Origin: an uncultured Clostridia bacterium
GTDB taxonomy: Bacteria > Bacillota > Clostridia > Christensenellales > CAG-138
NCBI GenBank assembly: GCA_944366945.1
Contig: CALVWJ010000011.1
Coordinates: 1 to 64,000, forward strand
Direction: 5' to 3'
Length of the DNA stretch: 64,000 nucleotides
In this document: piece after piece, positions 1-7,664 of the stretch
Layout of the letters: every line of letters starts with the position of its first letter
Numbering within the stretch: position 1 is the stretch's first letter
Translations under genes and position numbers: made by a program
Notes under the pieces: model-generated
Told to the model about the DNA's origin: nothing
Seen by the model: the letters and a program-made list of their open reading frames with translations, nothing else
Database searches by the model: none

Positions 1-261
1 TATTTGCTCCAGCGTTGTATCGGCTGCCCTTAATGGCCGCTGTCTTACGCGAAAAATGCAGTAAGCCGGTTCTTCTGCTCCGAAAAGGCCGATGCACGAA
101 AGCATAATCGCGTAGTTTCCTTGTTAGCGGTGATGCAGTCACCCAAACATGGCATTGGAAAATGGTGTTTTTTTCAGCCGCTCCTTAAGTTGATGCGCTG
201 CATCGAAAGCGTTCCACGATTGGAAAATTCCTCCTGCTCACCCCGTATTGCCTCTTTTGGA
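1..261. other. Left edge, no gene recognised
   Basis: I see no convincing coding region here. The open frame that begins at 121 on the + strand runs antisense through the flavodoxin gene and has no recognisable protein. The stretch lies downstream of the leftward flavodoxin gene and shows no strong terminator hairpin. Confidence 0.4.
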
Positions 262-687
262 TCAGCCAGCAAGTTTTTCGCCAAGCGCACGGCATGCTGC
301 AAGCGCATCTTCATCCGGCTCATTGTTGGCAATGAGGCCCTCAGCAATCAAGTTGCAGCTTGCCTGCTCCACCTCTTCCTGCCAGTTGCGCATCCATTCT
401 CCATCCCCCCAACCATAAGATCCGAACAGGGCAACCGGCTTCCCCGAAAGCTGCGGCATCGCTGCGCGGTACACTGGCTCAAATTCATCCGCTTCAAGTT
501 CCTCCGCCCCCATGGATGGGCAGCCGAACGCAATGCCTGCATAATCGCCAGTTTGTGATGGATTGAACTCCGCAGCGTGAAATATGCCTACTTCAGCGCC
601 CTTAGCACGGATTCCTTCTGCAACAGCAAACGCCATTTTTTCGGTATTCCCGGTCCCACTCCAATAAACAACTGCATATTTGCTCAT
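262..687 (-). CDS. Short-chain flavodoxin
   Basis: FMN-binding electron carrier of about 141 residues, the usual size of a short-chain flavodoxin. The N-terminus carries a beta strand followed by the phosphate-binding loop SGTGNTEKMA (residues 10-19), which holds the FMN phosphate. A second FMN loop with aromatic and acidic residues (FGSYGWGDGEW) lies near residue 90. Flavodoxins replace ferredoxin when iron is scarce. The gene follows the DUF3793 gene on the same strand with a 33-bp gap, so the two probably form an operon controlled by the twin palindromes near 1298-1365. The family is clear; the redox partner is unknown. Confidence 0.93.
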   Translation of the reverse strand: MSKYAVVYWSGTGNTEKMAFAVAEGIRAKGAEVGIFHAAEFNPSQTGDYAGIAFGCPSMGAEELEADEFEPVYRAAMPQLSGKPVALFGSYGWGDGEWMRNWQEEVEQASCNLIAEGLIANNEPDEDALAACRALGEKLAG

Positions 688-720
688 ACGCTTTTCTTAA
701 TTCCTTTCTATTTCATTTAT

Positions 721-1278
721 TTACCTTACAACCGTAAGCCGTGAAAGCAATTGCCCCTGTTCATAACATTTTAGATAAACATCCCTGCATTTCTTGTATT
801 TGGCAAAGCAACGCTGCGCAAAGCAGGGATCCCCATATACCTTCCAGCAACCGCAAAGCCGGTAATTTCGCCCGCAATGCGCAATAAAGCCCTGCACGTC
901 CGCAAGCGGATACCCTAAAAAAAGACCGATTTCATGGGGAAAACTTGATTCTGCAAGCCGGATACGCAGGCGGTCCAGGTTTTCTGCCACAGGGGCAGCG
1001 GCATCATAGCCATACGCGGCGAGGAATTCCGCAACGCCAGGATGCTCCCAGTCCTGCCGAAGGTATGACGCCCGGTAAACATAGACCAAAGCGCTTTCTG
1101 TTTCCTCCTGCAGGACTGCAACCGAAATGCCGCGCGCGGAAATCACTTCCCGCCAGGCACAGAGGGCGGCTTCCCGCTCTTCTTGCAACCCCTTTAATCG
1201 GAACATGCTTGCCGTTTTGATCCCTGCAAGCGTTGGAGCGGCATGTTCCAGCAAAACCCAGTCTGCTTGCTTGCGCAT
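721..1278 (-). CDS. DUF3793 family protein
   Basis: 185-residue cytosolic protein of the DUF3793 type. It contains the family-like block GLFLGYPLADVQGFI followed by a cysteine-rich C-terminal third (HCGRNYRLCGCWKVYGDPC, then further Cys residues), which could bind metal or a cofactor. Proteins of this family are common in Clostridia and often sit beside flavodoxin or iron-responsive genes; their biochemical role is not established. ATG is preceded by AAGGAGG at a good distance. It is the first gene of a two-gene unit with the downstream flavodoxin, and its upstream region holds two near-identical palindromic boxes, which suggests metal- or redox-responsive control. Confidence 0.85.
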   Translation of the reverse strand: MRKQADWVLLEHAAPTLAGIKTASMFRLKGLQEEREAALCAWREVISARGISVAVLQEETESALVYVYRASYLRQDWEHPGVAEFLAAYGYDAAAPVAENLDRLRIRLAESSFPHEIGLFLGYPLADVQGFIAHCGRNYRLCGCWKVYGDPCFAQRCFAKYKKCRDVYLKCYEQGQLLSRLTVVR

Positions 1279-1297
1279 AATTCACCTCCTTTTTGTA

Positions 1298-1313
1298 GTT
1301 AGTTATATCTAAC
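1298..1313. promoter_or_regulatory. Palindromic operator, copy 1
   Basis: GTTAGTTATATCTAAC is a near-perfect palindrome (GTTAG/CTAAC ends) between the DUF3793 ribosome site and its presumed promoter. A second copy lies at 1350-1365. The TTAG...CTAA ends resemble DtxR/IdeR-type iron boxes, but the regulator is inferred only. Confidence 0.55.
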
Positions 1314-1326
1314 TTTAGGATTTATT

Positions 1327-1349
1327 TTTTGCCGCACAAAGCGGCAAAA
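1327..1349. promoter_or_regulatory. Perfect hairpin between the twin operators
   Basis: TTTTGCCGC and GCGGCAAAA form a perfect 9-bp inverted repeat with a 5-base loop, placed exactly between the two palindromic boxes. On the minus strand TTGCCG could act as a -35 element with TAAATC 17 bp downstream, which would put a box on each side of the promoter. It could instead be a weak terminator of the upstream MATE gene. Confidence 0.4.
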
Positions 1350-1365
1350 GTTAGTTTTATGTAAC
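1350..1365. promoter_or_regulatory. Palindromic operator, copy 2
   Basis: GTTAGTTTTATGTAAC matches copy 1 at 14 of 16 positions, with starts 52 bp apart (about five helical turns). The same face spacing fits cooperative binding of one repressor at two sites. The protein is not identified. Confidence 0.5.
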
Positions 1366-1469
1366 CATATAAAATTTATCATACTTCCCGCTTCCAGTCA
1401 AGCAGAAAAACCGATTTTTAACCCCAGCTATGCATGCAGGGAAAAGAAGGTGCATACATAGGCGGTTTA

Positions 1470-2813
1470 TCACTGGGTAACCAGCGCTGCGCGTTTTCTG
1501 TATAGTACTAGGAATATAGCGGTAAGGAACAGGCAAAGCGCTTCGCTTGCTACGGGCGCATACCACACGCCGTCTCCTCCAAAGATGGACGAAAGCCCAA
1601 TCAATGCAATCGTTACCGTTATAAACCCGCGTGAAAGGGCAATTGTCATTGCTGGAAGAGGAATTTCCATCGCTGTAAAATACCCTGCGCTGAGCACATT
1701 GAACCCCAGAATCAAGAATGTATACGAAAATGCGCGCAATGCCTCAACCGTGTACGGGAAGGTCGCGCTGCTGCGGTCAAACAGCAGGGAAACGATCGCT
1801 TCGGGAAATGCCTGGCATACCGCAAAGCATGCCGTTGCAGCAGCAACGCCGCCCACAAGCGCATAGCGGAAATAGCCCCGGCATGCCATACGGTCGCCAC
1901 GGCCCAGGTTGAGGCTTACAAGCGGCTGCATCCCCTGCGTCGTTCCGACCACAAGCATCAGCACCAGCGTGTTAACATAGCTGATCAATGAATAGCTTAC
2001 GATCCCCATTTCGCCAATATAGGTGCGGATCACCCGGTTGAACAGAAACGTTGTAAAACCAAGCGCGAATTCGGAGGAAAATTCCGAAAGGCCCAAGGGC
2101 AAAATGCGCCGATATATGCCGAGGAATGGCCGTGAAAGCTGGAATTTAATCGAGGAACGGCCTCGCAGAAAATGGACCAAGAAAATCATGAAGCTCATCG
2201 CCTGCGCGATCCCCGTAGCAAGGGCAGCACCCTCCACCCCCATATGCAGTTTAATAACGAACACATAATCGAGCACGACGTTCGTTACGAAGCAGGTGGA
2301 AACGCCAAGCACCGATACCGATGGATGCCCGCCCGTTTTCACTAGCACTTCAAAGCAGTAGGATACCATAAAAAATATGGCGAATGGGCTCACAGTTTGC
2401 AAATAGGAGATCATATAAGCGCGTGTTCCATCTGTCGCACCCAAAAGCTCTACCACAGCGTTGGGGAATAGGTGCACGAGCAGCGTCAAAAGCAGCGCAC
2501 AACCACCCACTACAAATGCGTTCTGCGTAAAAATCAAGTTCGCTTTTTCCGGTTCGCCGCGGCCAATATGGACCGCGCATACGGTAGACGTCCCAACCGA
2601 AAGCAACACCGCCACAGCAAACATCGCATTGAGGAACGGCGTACAAAGATTTACTGCACCAAGTGCCAGTTCGCCTACGCCATGTGAAACAAAGATACCA
2701 TCCACAATGGAATAGGTGGAAAACACGAACATCGAAGCCACCGATGGCACTACAAAGCGCAGGAATTCCCGCACAGTCCAACTTTTTTTCAGTTTTGTTC
2801 CTTTTTGTTTCAT
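1470..2813 (-). CDS. MATE family multidrug efflux transporter (1)
   Basis: 447-residue polytopic membrane protein of the multidrug and toxic compound extrusion family. The N-terminus shows the MATE pattern of helix 1 with VVPSVASMFVFSTYSIVDGIFVS followed by GELALGAVNLCTPF, and the length fits the usual 12-helix, two-bundle fold with cation-coupled export. It is divergently transcribed from a MerR-family regulator at 2885. The shared 71-bp gap contains a -35/-10 pair separated by 19 bp with a dyad in the spacer, the hallmark of MerR-activated promoters, pointing toward this gene. Expression is therefore probably induced by the pump's own substrate. The substrate is unknown. Confidence 0.93.
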   Translation of the reverse strand: MKQKGTKLKKSWTVREFLRFVVPSVASMFVFSTYSIVDGIFVSHGVGELALGAVNLCTPFLNAMFAVAVLLSVGTSTVCAVHIGRGEPEKANLIFTQNAFVVGGCALLLTLLVHLFPNAVVELLGATDGTRAYMISYLQTVSPFAIFFMVSYCFEVLVKTGGHPSVSVLGVSTCFVTNVVLDYVFVIKLHMGVEGAALATGIAQAMSFMIFLVHFLRGRSSIKFQLSRPFLGIYRRILPLGLSEFSSEFALGFTTFLFNRVIRTYIGEMGIVSYSLISYVNTLVLMLVVGTTQGMQPLVSLNLGRGDRMACRGYFRYALVGGVAAATACFAVCQAFPEAIVSLLFDRSSATFPYTVEALRAFSYTFLILGFNVLSAGYFTAMEIPLPAMTIALSRGFITVTIALIGLSSIFGGDGVWYAPVASEALCLFLTAIFLVLYRKRAALVTQ

Positions 2814-2833
2814 AAGTCACCTCTTTACAACCC

Positions 2834-2864
2834 ATTTTAAACCCTGGTATCATACCAAGGTCAA
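2834..2864 (-). promoter_or_regulatory. MerR-type promoter of the MATE pump
   Basis: On the minus strand TTGACC (2859-2864) and TAAAAT (2834-2839) are separated by 19 bp instead of the optimal 17. The spacer overlaps a 21-bp inverted repeat at 2841-2861 with ends ACC.TGGTAT and ATACCA.GGT. Overlong spacers carrying a dyad are typical of promoters untwisted by MerR-family activators. Confidence 0.85.
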
Positions 2865-2884
2865 GGTTTTTTCCAGGAGGCTTT

Positions 2885-3733
2885 ATGAAGCGATATTATA
2901 AAATTGGAGAAATTGCGGCATTGTACAGTGTCTCATCGGATTCCCTGCGCTATTACGAGGAGATCGGGCTTCTTACGCCCCGCAGGGATGTAAATGGTTA
3001 CAGGATGTACAGCATTGAAGACATCTGGCGGCTTAACGTTATCCGCGATATGCTCAAGTTAGACTTTCCGACCGAACAGATTAAAGAATATCTGCGCGCG
3101 CATACGCTCGCCTCTACACGAGCGTTGCTACAGAACGAAAAAGAAACAGTGGATGCGCGCATTGCAGAACTGCAAGCGATCCGGGCAGAAATCGAGGCCC
3201 GCGAGGACGAAATCGCCGCAGCAGCGGCATTGCCCACCGAAGTGTTCACTATCAAAACCCTGCCGGAACGCGGGCTGCTGCGCATGGCAGGCGAAGCGCG
3301 CGAGGATGCTGAGATTGATTTTCTGGTCAAGAAGCTGCATAAACGCTATGAAGATGAGCTATTCCTCATCCGCAATGGCGCAACAGGCGCCCTTATCCCA
3401 CTTGCAAGCATTCAATCCGGCATATTCAACCGTTATTCCAGCGTATTCATGTTGCGCGCAGGCGGAGAGCCCTGCGATGTTACAGTTCCAGCAGGTGAAT
3501 TTGCATGCGTCTGTTTCCGCGGAGATTATCAGAACACAGCGCGCTTCCTTCCAAAACTTGTTGCTTATGCAAAAGCGCATGACCGCGTGCCATGCGGAAA
3601 TGCGCTTGAGCTTTACTTGATTGATATTCACGAAAGCGGGGATCCCGCAGAGTACATTACTGAGCTTCAGCTTCCGGTTGCGCCGGTGTCTGAGGCCGCT
3701 CCTTCGCCCCGCCCAGGCAGCACCAAACGGTGA
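2885..3733 (+). CDS. MerR family transcriptional activator with effector-binding domain
   Basis: 282 residues. Residues 1-70 form the winged-helix MerR DNA-binding head (YKIGEIAALYSVSSDSLRYY, then a GYRMYS wing). A charged coiled coil follows (about 75-120), which dimerises the protein. Residues about 120-260 form a GyrI/BmrR-like ligand-binding domain, as in multidrug regulators of the BmrR class. AGGAGG lies 7 bp before the ATG. It is divergent from the MATE gene and very likely activates it through the 19-bp-spacer promoter. Its last 77 bp overlap the convergent EamA gene's 3' end. Confidence 0.92.
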   Translation: MKRYYKIGEIAALYSVSSDSLRYYEEIGLLTPRRDVNGYRMYSIEDIWRLNVIRDMLKLDFPTEQIKEYLRAHTLASTRALLQNEKETVDARIAELQAIRAEIEAREDEIAAAAALPTEVFTIKTLPERGLLRMAGEAREDAEIDFLVKKLHKRYEDELFLIRNGATGALIPLASIQSGIFNRYSSVFMLRAGGEPCDVTVPAGEFACVCFRGDYQNTARFLPKLVAYAKAHDRVPCGNALELYLIDIHESGDPAEYITELQLPVAPVSEAAPSPRPGSTKR

Positions 3734-4547
3734 TTGTGGCCACAATTACAATTGACCCGAAAATGGCGAACAAGCCGGGCATTTCGCCAAGGAAGATCCA
3801 AACCCATATGGGGCTTAAAATGATCTCCAGTGAAGCGATAAGCGTGCAGGCCAGCGTAGGGCAATGCTTTACCGCAATGCTGTAAAGCGCATAGGGCAGG
3901 CCAAGCTGCAATACGCCCATGGCGATCACGGCAAGCACGGATATCGCTGTAACTTCTGGTGGATACGCAAAGGTAAAGGGAATCCCGACAATCGTTGTTA
4001 TTGCAAGCCCAAGGAAGATGCCGGAAAGCCTGCGTTCTTCGTCCGATTCCCCTGTGAAAAGGTATACGGCGCCCATCGTTACACCATCAATTAATGCAAG
4101 GATGTTCCCAAGCATGCCGCCCGGCGTAAGCTGATCGAAAAAGAACAGCGCAATGCCGCAGACCGTGATGAACACTGCAATATAGTCCGCTGCACGATAT
4201 CTGCGCCGGAAAAAAAGCATGGAAAGCGCAACCAGGAACACTGGCGAAGTATACTGCAGCACGATGGCGTTCGCCGCTGTGGTGAGCCGATTGGCGATAA
4301 GGAACAGGATAGAAGTCCCGCTCACGCAAAGCCCAATGATCACGGTGCGCTTATCAATGCGCACCCGGTAATGCATTTTGCGCATAAAGAGCCAAAGCGT
4401 AATTGTCGCCGCAAGGCCGCGCCAGCCGGCAAGTACCATGGAATCCCATGGCACACTTTTAATGAATAACCCTGCTGTGCTCCAGAGCACAGCGCAAATG
4501 AGCATCAACCCAACGCCCAGCCCCGGTAAGCGTCTTTCCTCATTCAT
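3657..4547 (-). CDS. EamA/DMT family exporter
   Basis: 296-residue membrane protein of the drug/metabolite transporter superfamily, with ten predicted helices made of two EamA repeats (first repeat ending near residue 140, second from about 155). The start WSTAGLFIKSVPWDSMVLAGWRG is characteristic. Such carriers export amino acids, nucleosides or other metabolites; the substrate cannot be deduced. The start codon overlaps the stop of the upstream MATE gene (ATGA, 4544-4547), which indicates translational coupling. The 3' end overlaps the convergent MerR gene by 77 bp. Confidence 0.92.
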   Translation of the reverse strand: MNEERRLPGLGVGLMLICAVLWSTAGLFIKSVPWDSMVLAGWRGLAATITLWLFMRKMHYRVRIDKRTVIIGLCVSGTSILFLIANRLTTAANAIVLQYTSPVFLVALSMLFFRRRYRAADYIAVFITVCGIALFFFDQLTPGGMLGNILALIDGVTMGAVYLFTGESDEERRLSGIFLGLAITTIVGIPFTFAYPPEVTAISVLAVIAMGVLQLGLPYALYSIAVKHCPTLACTLIASLEIILSPIWVWIFLGEMPGLFAIFGSIVIVATITVWCCLGGAKERPQTPAQPEAEAQ

Positions 4548-5935
4548 TTTACTGCCTCCGGCTGGTCATCCAACGGCTTAATATAACGCGCATGCGTGCG
4601 GCGCAGCAGCGCGATGCAAACGAAAAGCGAAACGGCCTCCGCAATAACAAATGCATACCAAACTGCATTGAGCCCCCATTCCATGGCAAGCAGATAAGCA
4701 ACAGGGATCAGCACGATGATCTGCCGGCAAAGGGACATGATCATGCTGTTTACGCCTTGGCCGACTGCCTGGAAAAGGGTGGAAAGCATAATGCCGATCG
4801 CTGCGAACGGGAAGCAGAGGCTGATTATACGAAGCGCGCGCACGCCGATCTCCATCATGTTGTCAGATGCATCAAACATCCTAAGGAAAACATCCGGGAA
4901 AATCTGGAACAGCACCAAGCCAACGGTCATGATCGCAAATGCGTACAGCACACCGCATTTGAGCGCTTGAAGCAAACGCTTTTTGTTGCGCGCGCCAAAG
5001 TTATATCCCATAATGGGCATGGCGCCGCTGTTTAGGCCAAATACCGGCATAAACACAAACGATTGCAGTTTGAAATAAACGCCGAGCACGCTTACTGCAG
5101 TAGGCGTAAAGAGGTACAAGATATTGTTGAGCGCAAACGTGGTCACAGAGCCGATTGCCTGCATCACAATAGAAGGCAGGCCAACGCGGTAAACGTCCGC
5201 AATCACGCTGCGCTGCGGGCGGAACCCCTTGACTTGAACCGTAACAAGATTGCTCCTGCGGAACAGGAAAACGAAGCCAAGAATCATGGAAATCAGCTGG
5301 CCGCCCACGGTTGCGATGGCAGCGCCTGCAACGCCCATGGCCGGAAAGCCAAAATAGCCGAAAATCAAAATCGGGTCAAAGATAATATTGAAAATGGCGC
5401 CCGCCAGCTGAATCATCATGGGGCGAATGGTGTCGCCCGTAGCCTGGATTGTCTTTTCAGCCATCGTCGCAATGACCGCAAAACCGCAAAGTCCGCCGCA
5501 CAGTTGCAGATACGTCGTTGCATAGTTTAAAATCTCCTCGTTGTCTGCAAACGAGGAAAGAAGTTGCCGCGGGAAGATCGCATAAATCAGCATGAAAGCG
5601 ACTGCGCTCACCAGCGCAAGGAACTGACCCGTTGCAGCGGCGCTATCCGCTTCCGCCTGGCGCTGTTCCCCCAGCCGGCGCGCAATGAGCGAGTTTACGC
5701 CCACGCCCGTTCCCACCGCAACAGAGGTAAAAAGCATCTGGAACGGGTAGACCAGCGAAACCGCTGTAAGCGCATTTTCGCTGATACGCGATACGAAAAT
5801 GCTATCTACAATGTTATAAAGCGCCATGACCAGCATGGATGCCATCATGGGCAGCGACATTTTAATCAGCAGTGTTGGGACGTGCTGCACGCCCATCTTA
5901 TTCTCTCGTTGAATCTTTTCCACAGGTTGTGCCAT
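4544..5935 (-). CDS. MATE family efflux transporter (2)
   Basis: 463 residues, twelve predicted transmembrane helices, MATE family. The N-terminus has the pattern LLIKMSLPMMASMLVMALYN followed by IVDSIFVSRISENALTAVSLVYP, which is close to the clostridial MepA/NorM-like branch. It is the first gene of a two-gene unit with the EamA exporter, joined by a 4-bp overlap. It belongs to a different subgroup from the pump at 1470, so it is not a recent tandem copy. The substrate is unknown. Confidence 0.93.
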   Translation of the reverse strand: MAQPVEKIQRENKMGVQHVPTLLIKMSLPMMASMLVMALYNIVDSIFVSRISENALTAVSLVYPFQMLFTSVAVGTGVGVNSLIARRLGEQRQAEADSAAATGQFLALVSAVAFMLIYAIFPRQLLSSFADNEEILNYATTYLQLCGGLCGFAVIATMAEKTIQATGDTIRPMMIQLAGAIFNIIFDPILIFGYFGFPAMGVAGAAIATVGGQLISMILGFVFLFRRSNLVTVQVKGFRPQRSVIADVYRVGLPSIVMQAIGSVTTFALNNILYLFTPTAVSVLGVYFKLQSFVFMPVFGLNSGAMPIMGYNFGARNKKRLLQALKCGVLYAFAIMTVGLVLFQIFPDVFLRMFDASDNMMEIGVRALRIISLCFPFAAIGIMLSTLFQAVGQGVNSMIMSLCRQIIVLIPVAYLLAMEWGLNAVWYAFVIAEAVSLFVCIALLRRTHARYIKPLDDQPEAVK

Positions 5936-6025
5936 ATCCTTTGCTCAATAATTGCCAAATTAGGCCGTAATCTTGATTATACTACAATTTACGTGCAATT
6001 TCCACCTGTACTTTCTCATGCAATT

Positions 6026-7066
6026 CTACCAAAGCAGCCGCAAAAACACCTTTGTCATTAAAAACCCAATTAGCCCACAGCCTGGGAATGTAAACAGCCA
6101 TGCATAGATCATTTCTCGGGCCGAGCGCCAGTTCACACGTTTTTTTGAGCTCGTAGCCCCGATGCCCAAGATTACTGCTGTTTTGGTATGCGTTGTGCTT
6201 ACTGGAATCCCGGTAAGCGTGGGCAAAAGGAGACAAATAGAAGCGCCGAGGTCGGAAGCGAAGCCCTGCCGTGGCGAAAGCTGCACAAGCCCATAGCCCA
6301 TCCTGCGGATGATGCGCCGGCCACCCATTGCAGTGCCCAGGCCCATTGCAAGCGCAGCAAGCAGCATAAGCCAAAACGGCGGTACGAATACCGTTTCTCC
6401 TGTCTGTCCCAAAGCAAACGCACGCCCAAGCAAAAATACGCCAATGAATTTTTGGCCATCCTGCGCACCGTGCAAAAATGCAGTTCCTCCGGCCGCTACG
6501 CGCTGTGCATGGCGGTAAAAGCTTTGCGGGGCACGCTGCATAAGCCGCTGAGTGAACCGCTCCGCCCATGCGCCCAGCCCTGCCCCAAGCACACCCGCTA
6601 TCAACAGCCCGAGCAGTACCTTACCCCATTGCGCGCCATTCACGCATGAAAATCCCCCAGTAAGCGCGACGGCAGCACCTGTGATCCCCGCAATGAGCGC
6701 ATGGCTCTCGCTCGTTGGGATGCCAAAACGCCATGCCCCAATGCCCCAAGAAACGACTGCAAACTGTGCAGCGCAAAGCGCGATGGATGCCGCATGCGCA
6801 TCCGCCCCAAAATCTGCAAGGTTGCAGATTGCGGCTGTAACTGCTGGGTTTAAGTATGCCATGGTGAGCACTCCCGCCAGGTTGCAGATTGCCGCCATCC
6901 CAATGGCTGCATTTATGCCAATCGCACCTGTTGCAACGCAAGTCGCAATTGCATTAGGCGCATCCGTCCATCCATTTACAAGGATCACAGCAAGCGTCAG
7001 CATCGCTGTAACAGCAAAAGTAGGATCTGTTGCCACCTGGTGCAGAAAATCGGAAAAAGTCAGCAT
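6026..7066 (-). CDS. PiT family inorganic phosphate transporter
   Basis: 346-residue membrane protein of the PiT/PHO-4 family, which imports metal-phosphate with H+ or Na+. The duplicated family signature is visible: GWTDAPNAIAT at residues 32-42 (the GANDVANA-type motif), followed by IPTSESHALIAGITGA near 117, and the second half contains IPVSTTHTKTAVILGIGA near 294. The usual PhoU-like partner gene is not next to it. About ten helices are predicted. The ATG is preceded by GGAGGGCG. Confidence 0.93.
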   Translation of the reverse strand: MLTFSDFLHQVATDPTFAVTAMLTLAVILVNGWTDAPNAIATCVATGAIGINAAIGMAAICNLAGVLTMAYLNPAVTAAICNLADFGADAHAASIALCAAQFAVVSWGIGAWRFGIPTSESHALIAGITGAAVALTGGFSCVNGAQWGKVLLGLLIAGVLGAGLGAWAERFTQRLMQRAPQSFYRHAQRVAAGGTAFLHGAQDGQKFIGVFLLGRAFALGQTGETVFVPPFWLMLLAALAMGLGTAMGGRRIIRRMGYGLVQLSPRQGFASDLGASICLLLPTLTGIPVSTTHTKTAVILGIGATSSKKRVNWRSAREMIYAWLFTFPGCGLIGFLMTKVFLRLLW

Positions 7067-7620
7067 TAAAAACGCCCTCCTGTGCTTTCATACATAGAAG
7101 GACGCCTTTACATTTATGCCCTTTTTCTGCTGCTTGGTACGCCATGCGCTGCACACTCGCTTCTTCTGATTCCACTCCGCTATGCTTTATGACGGCAGGA
7201 ATTGCGAAGCATGGGCTTGCTTCTTCCCTGCAGCTTTCCGCATAATGGCTTGATTCCATATGCTGCCATTGCCATATGCCGTTATTCCGCAATGCTACAA
7301 GCAGGCAGAAACCCGGGGACTACGGCCGCCCGGGTTTCTGCCCTTTCTGCATATCCGATTAAGAGGAGAGATGTCAATTCCGTTCCAGGCCTGCGAACAC
7401 GCCTGTTCATTGTTGTTATTATCCCGCAGAGTTTAGGAAATTTTGTGTTGAAATTCCAGCAAAATCAGAACAAATTGCGGCAGAATTATGTCGATTCGCT
7501 TGCAGGCAAAAATAGGGTCATCTATTTTTGAGTTTCCGTTCCTTGCGCCCCTATCCACCAAAGCACCAACCTGCCCCGTTTGCCAGCCTGCCGTTAACCG
7601 TCGATATAAGTCGATATAAA
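7067..7620. other. Intergenic stretch with one strong inverted repeat
   Basis: No gene is supported here. The open frames are short and run against codon usage. The only clear structure is a long perfect inverted repeat at 7304-7342 (listed separately). Confidence 0.5.
7304..7342. repeat. Perfect 14-bp inverted repeat
   Basis: GGCAGAAACCCGGG (7304-7317) and CCCGGGTTTCTGCC (7329-7342) are perfect complements with an 11-base loop. No strong T run follows on either strand, so it may be a weak terminator or a regulatory hairpin. It sits upstream of the leftward PiT gene. Confidence 0.6.
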
Positions 7621-7644
7621 AAAAGTGGCGATGCCGCCACTTTT
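7621..7644 (-). terminator. Terminator of malic enzyme gene
   Basis: The arms AAAAGTGGCG and CGCCACTTTT form a 10-bp stem with a 4-base loop. On the minus strand it is followed by a run of T, 20 bp after the malic enzyme stop codon. Confidence 0.85.
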
Positions 7645-7664
7645 AAAGCATTGGGAAATGGGGA

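Noticed and set aside
121-558. 145-residue open frame on the + strand
   Set aside because: It is antisense to the flavodoxin gene and matches no family; the flavodoxin frame has the FMN motifs.
1327-1349. Hairpin as a rho-independent terminator of the MATE gene
   Set aside because: The A/T tracts pair within the stem and no T run follows on the needed strand; it fits a regulatory element between operators better.
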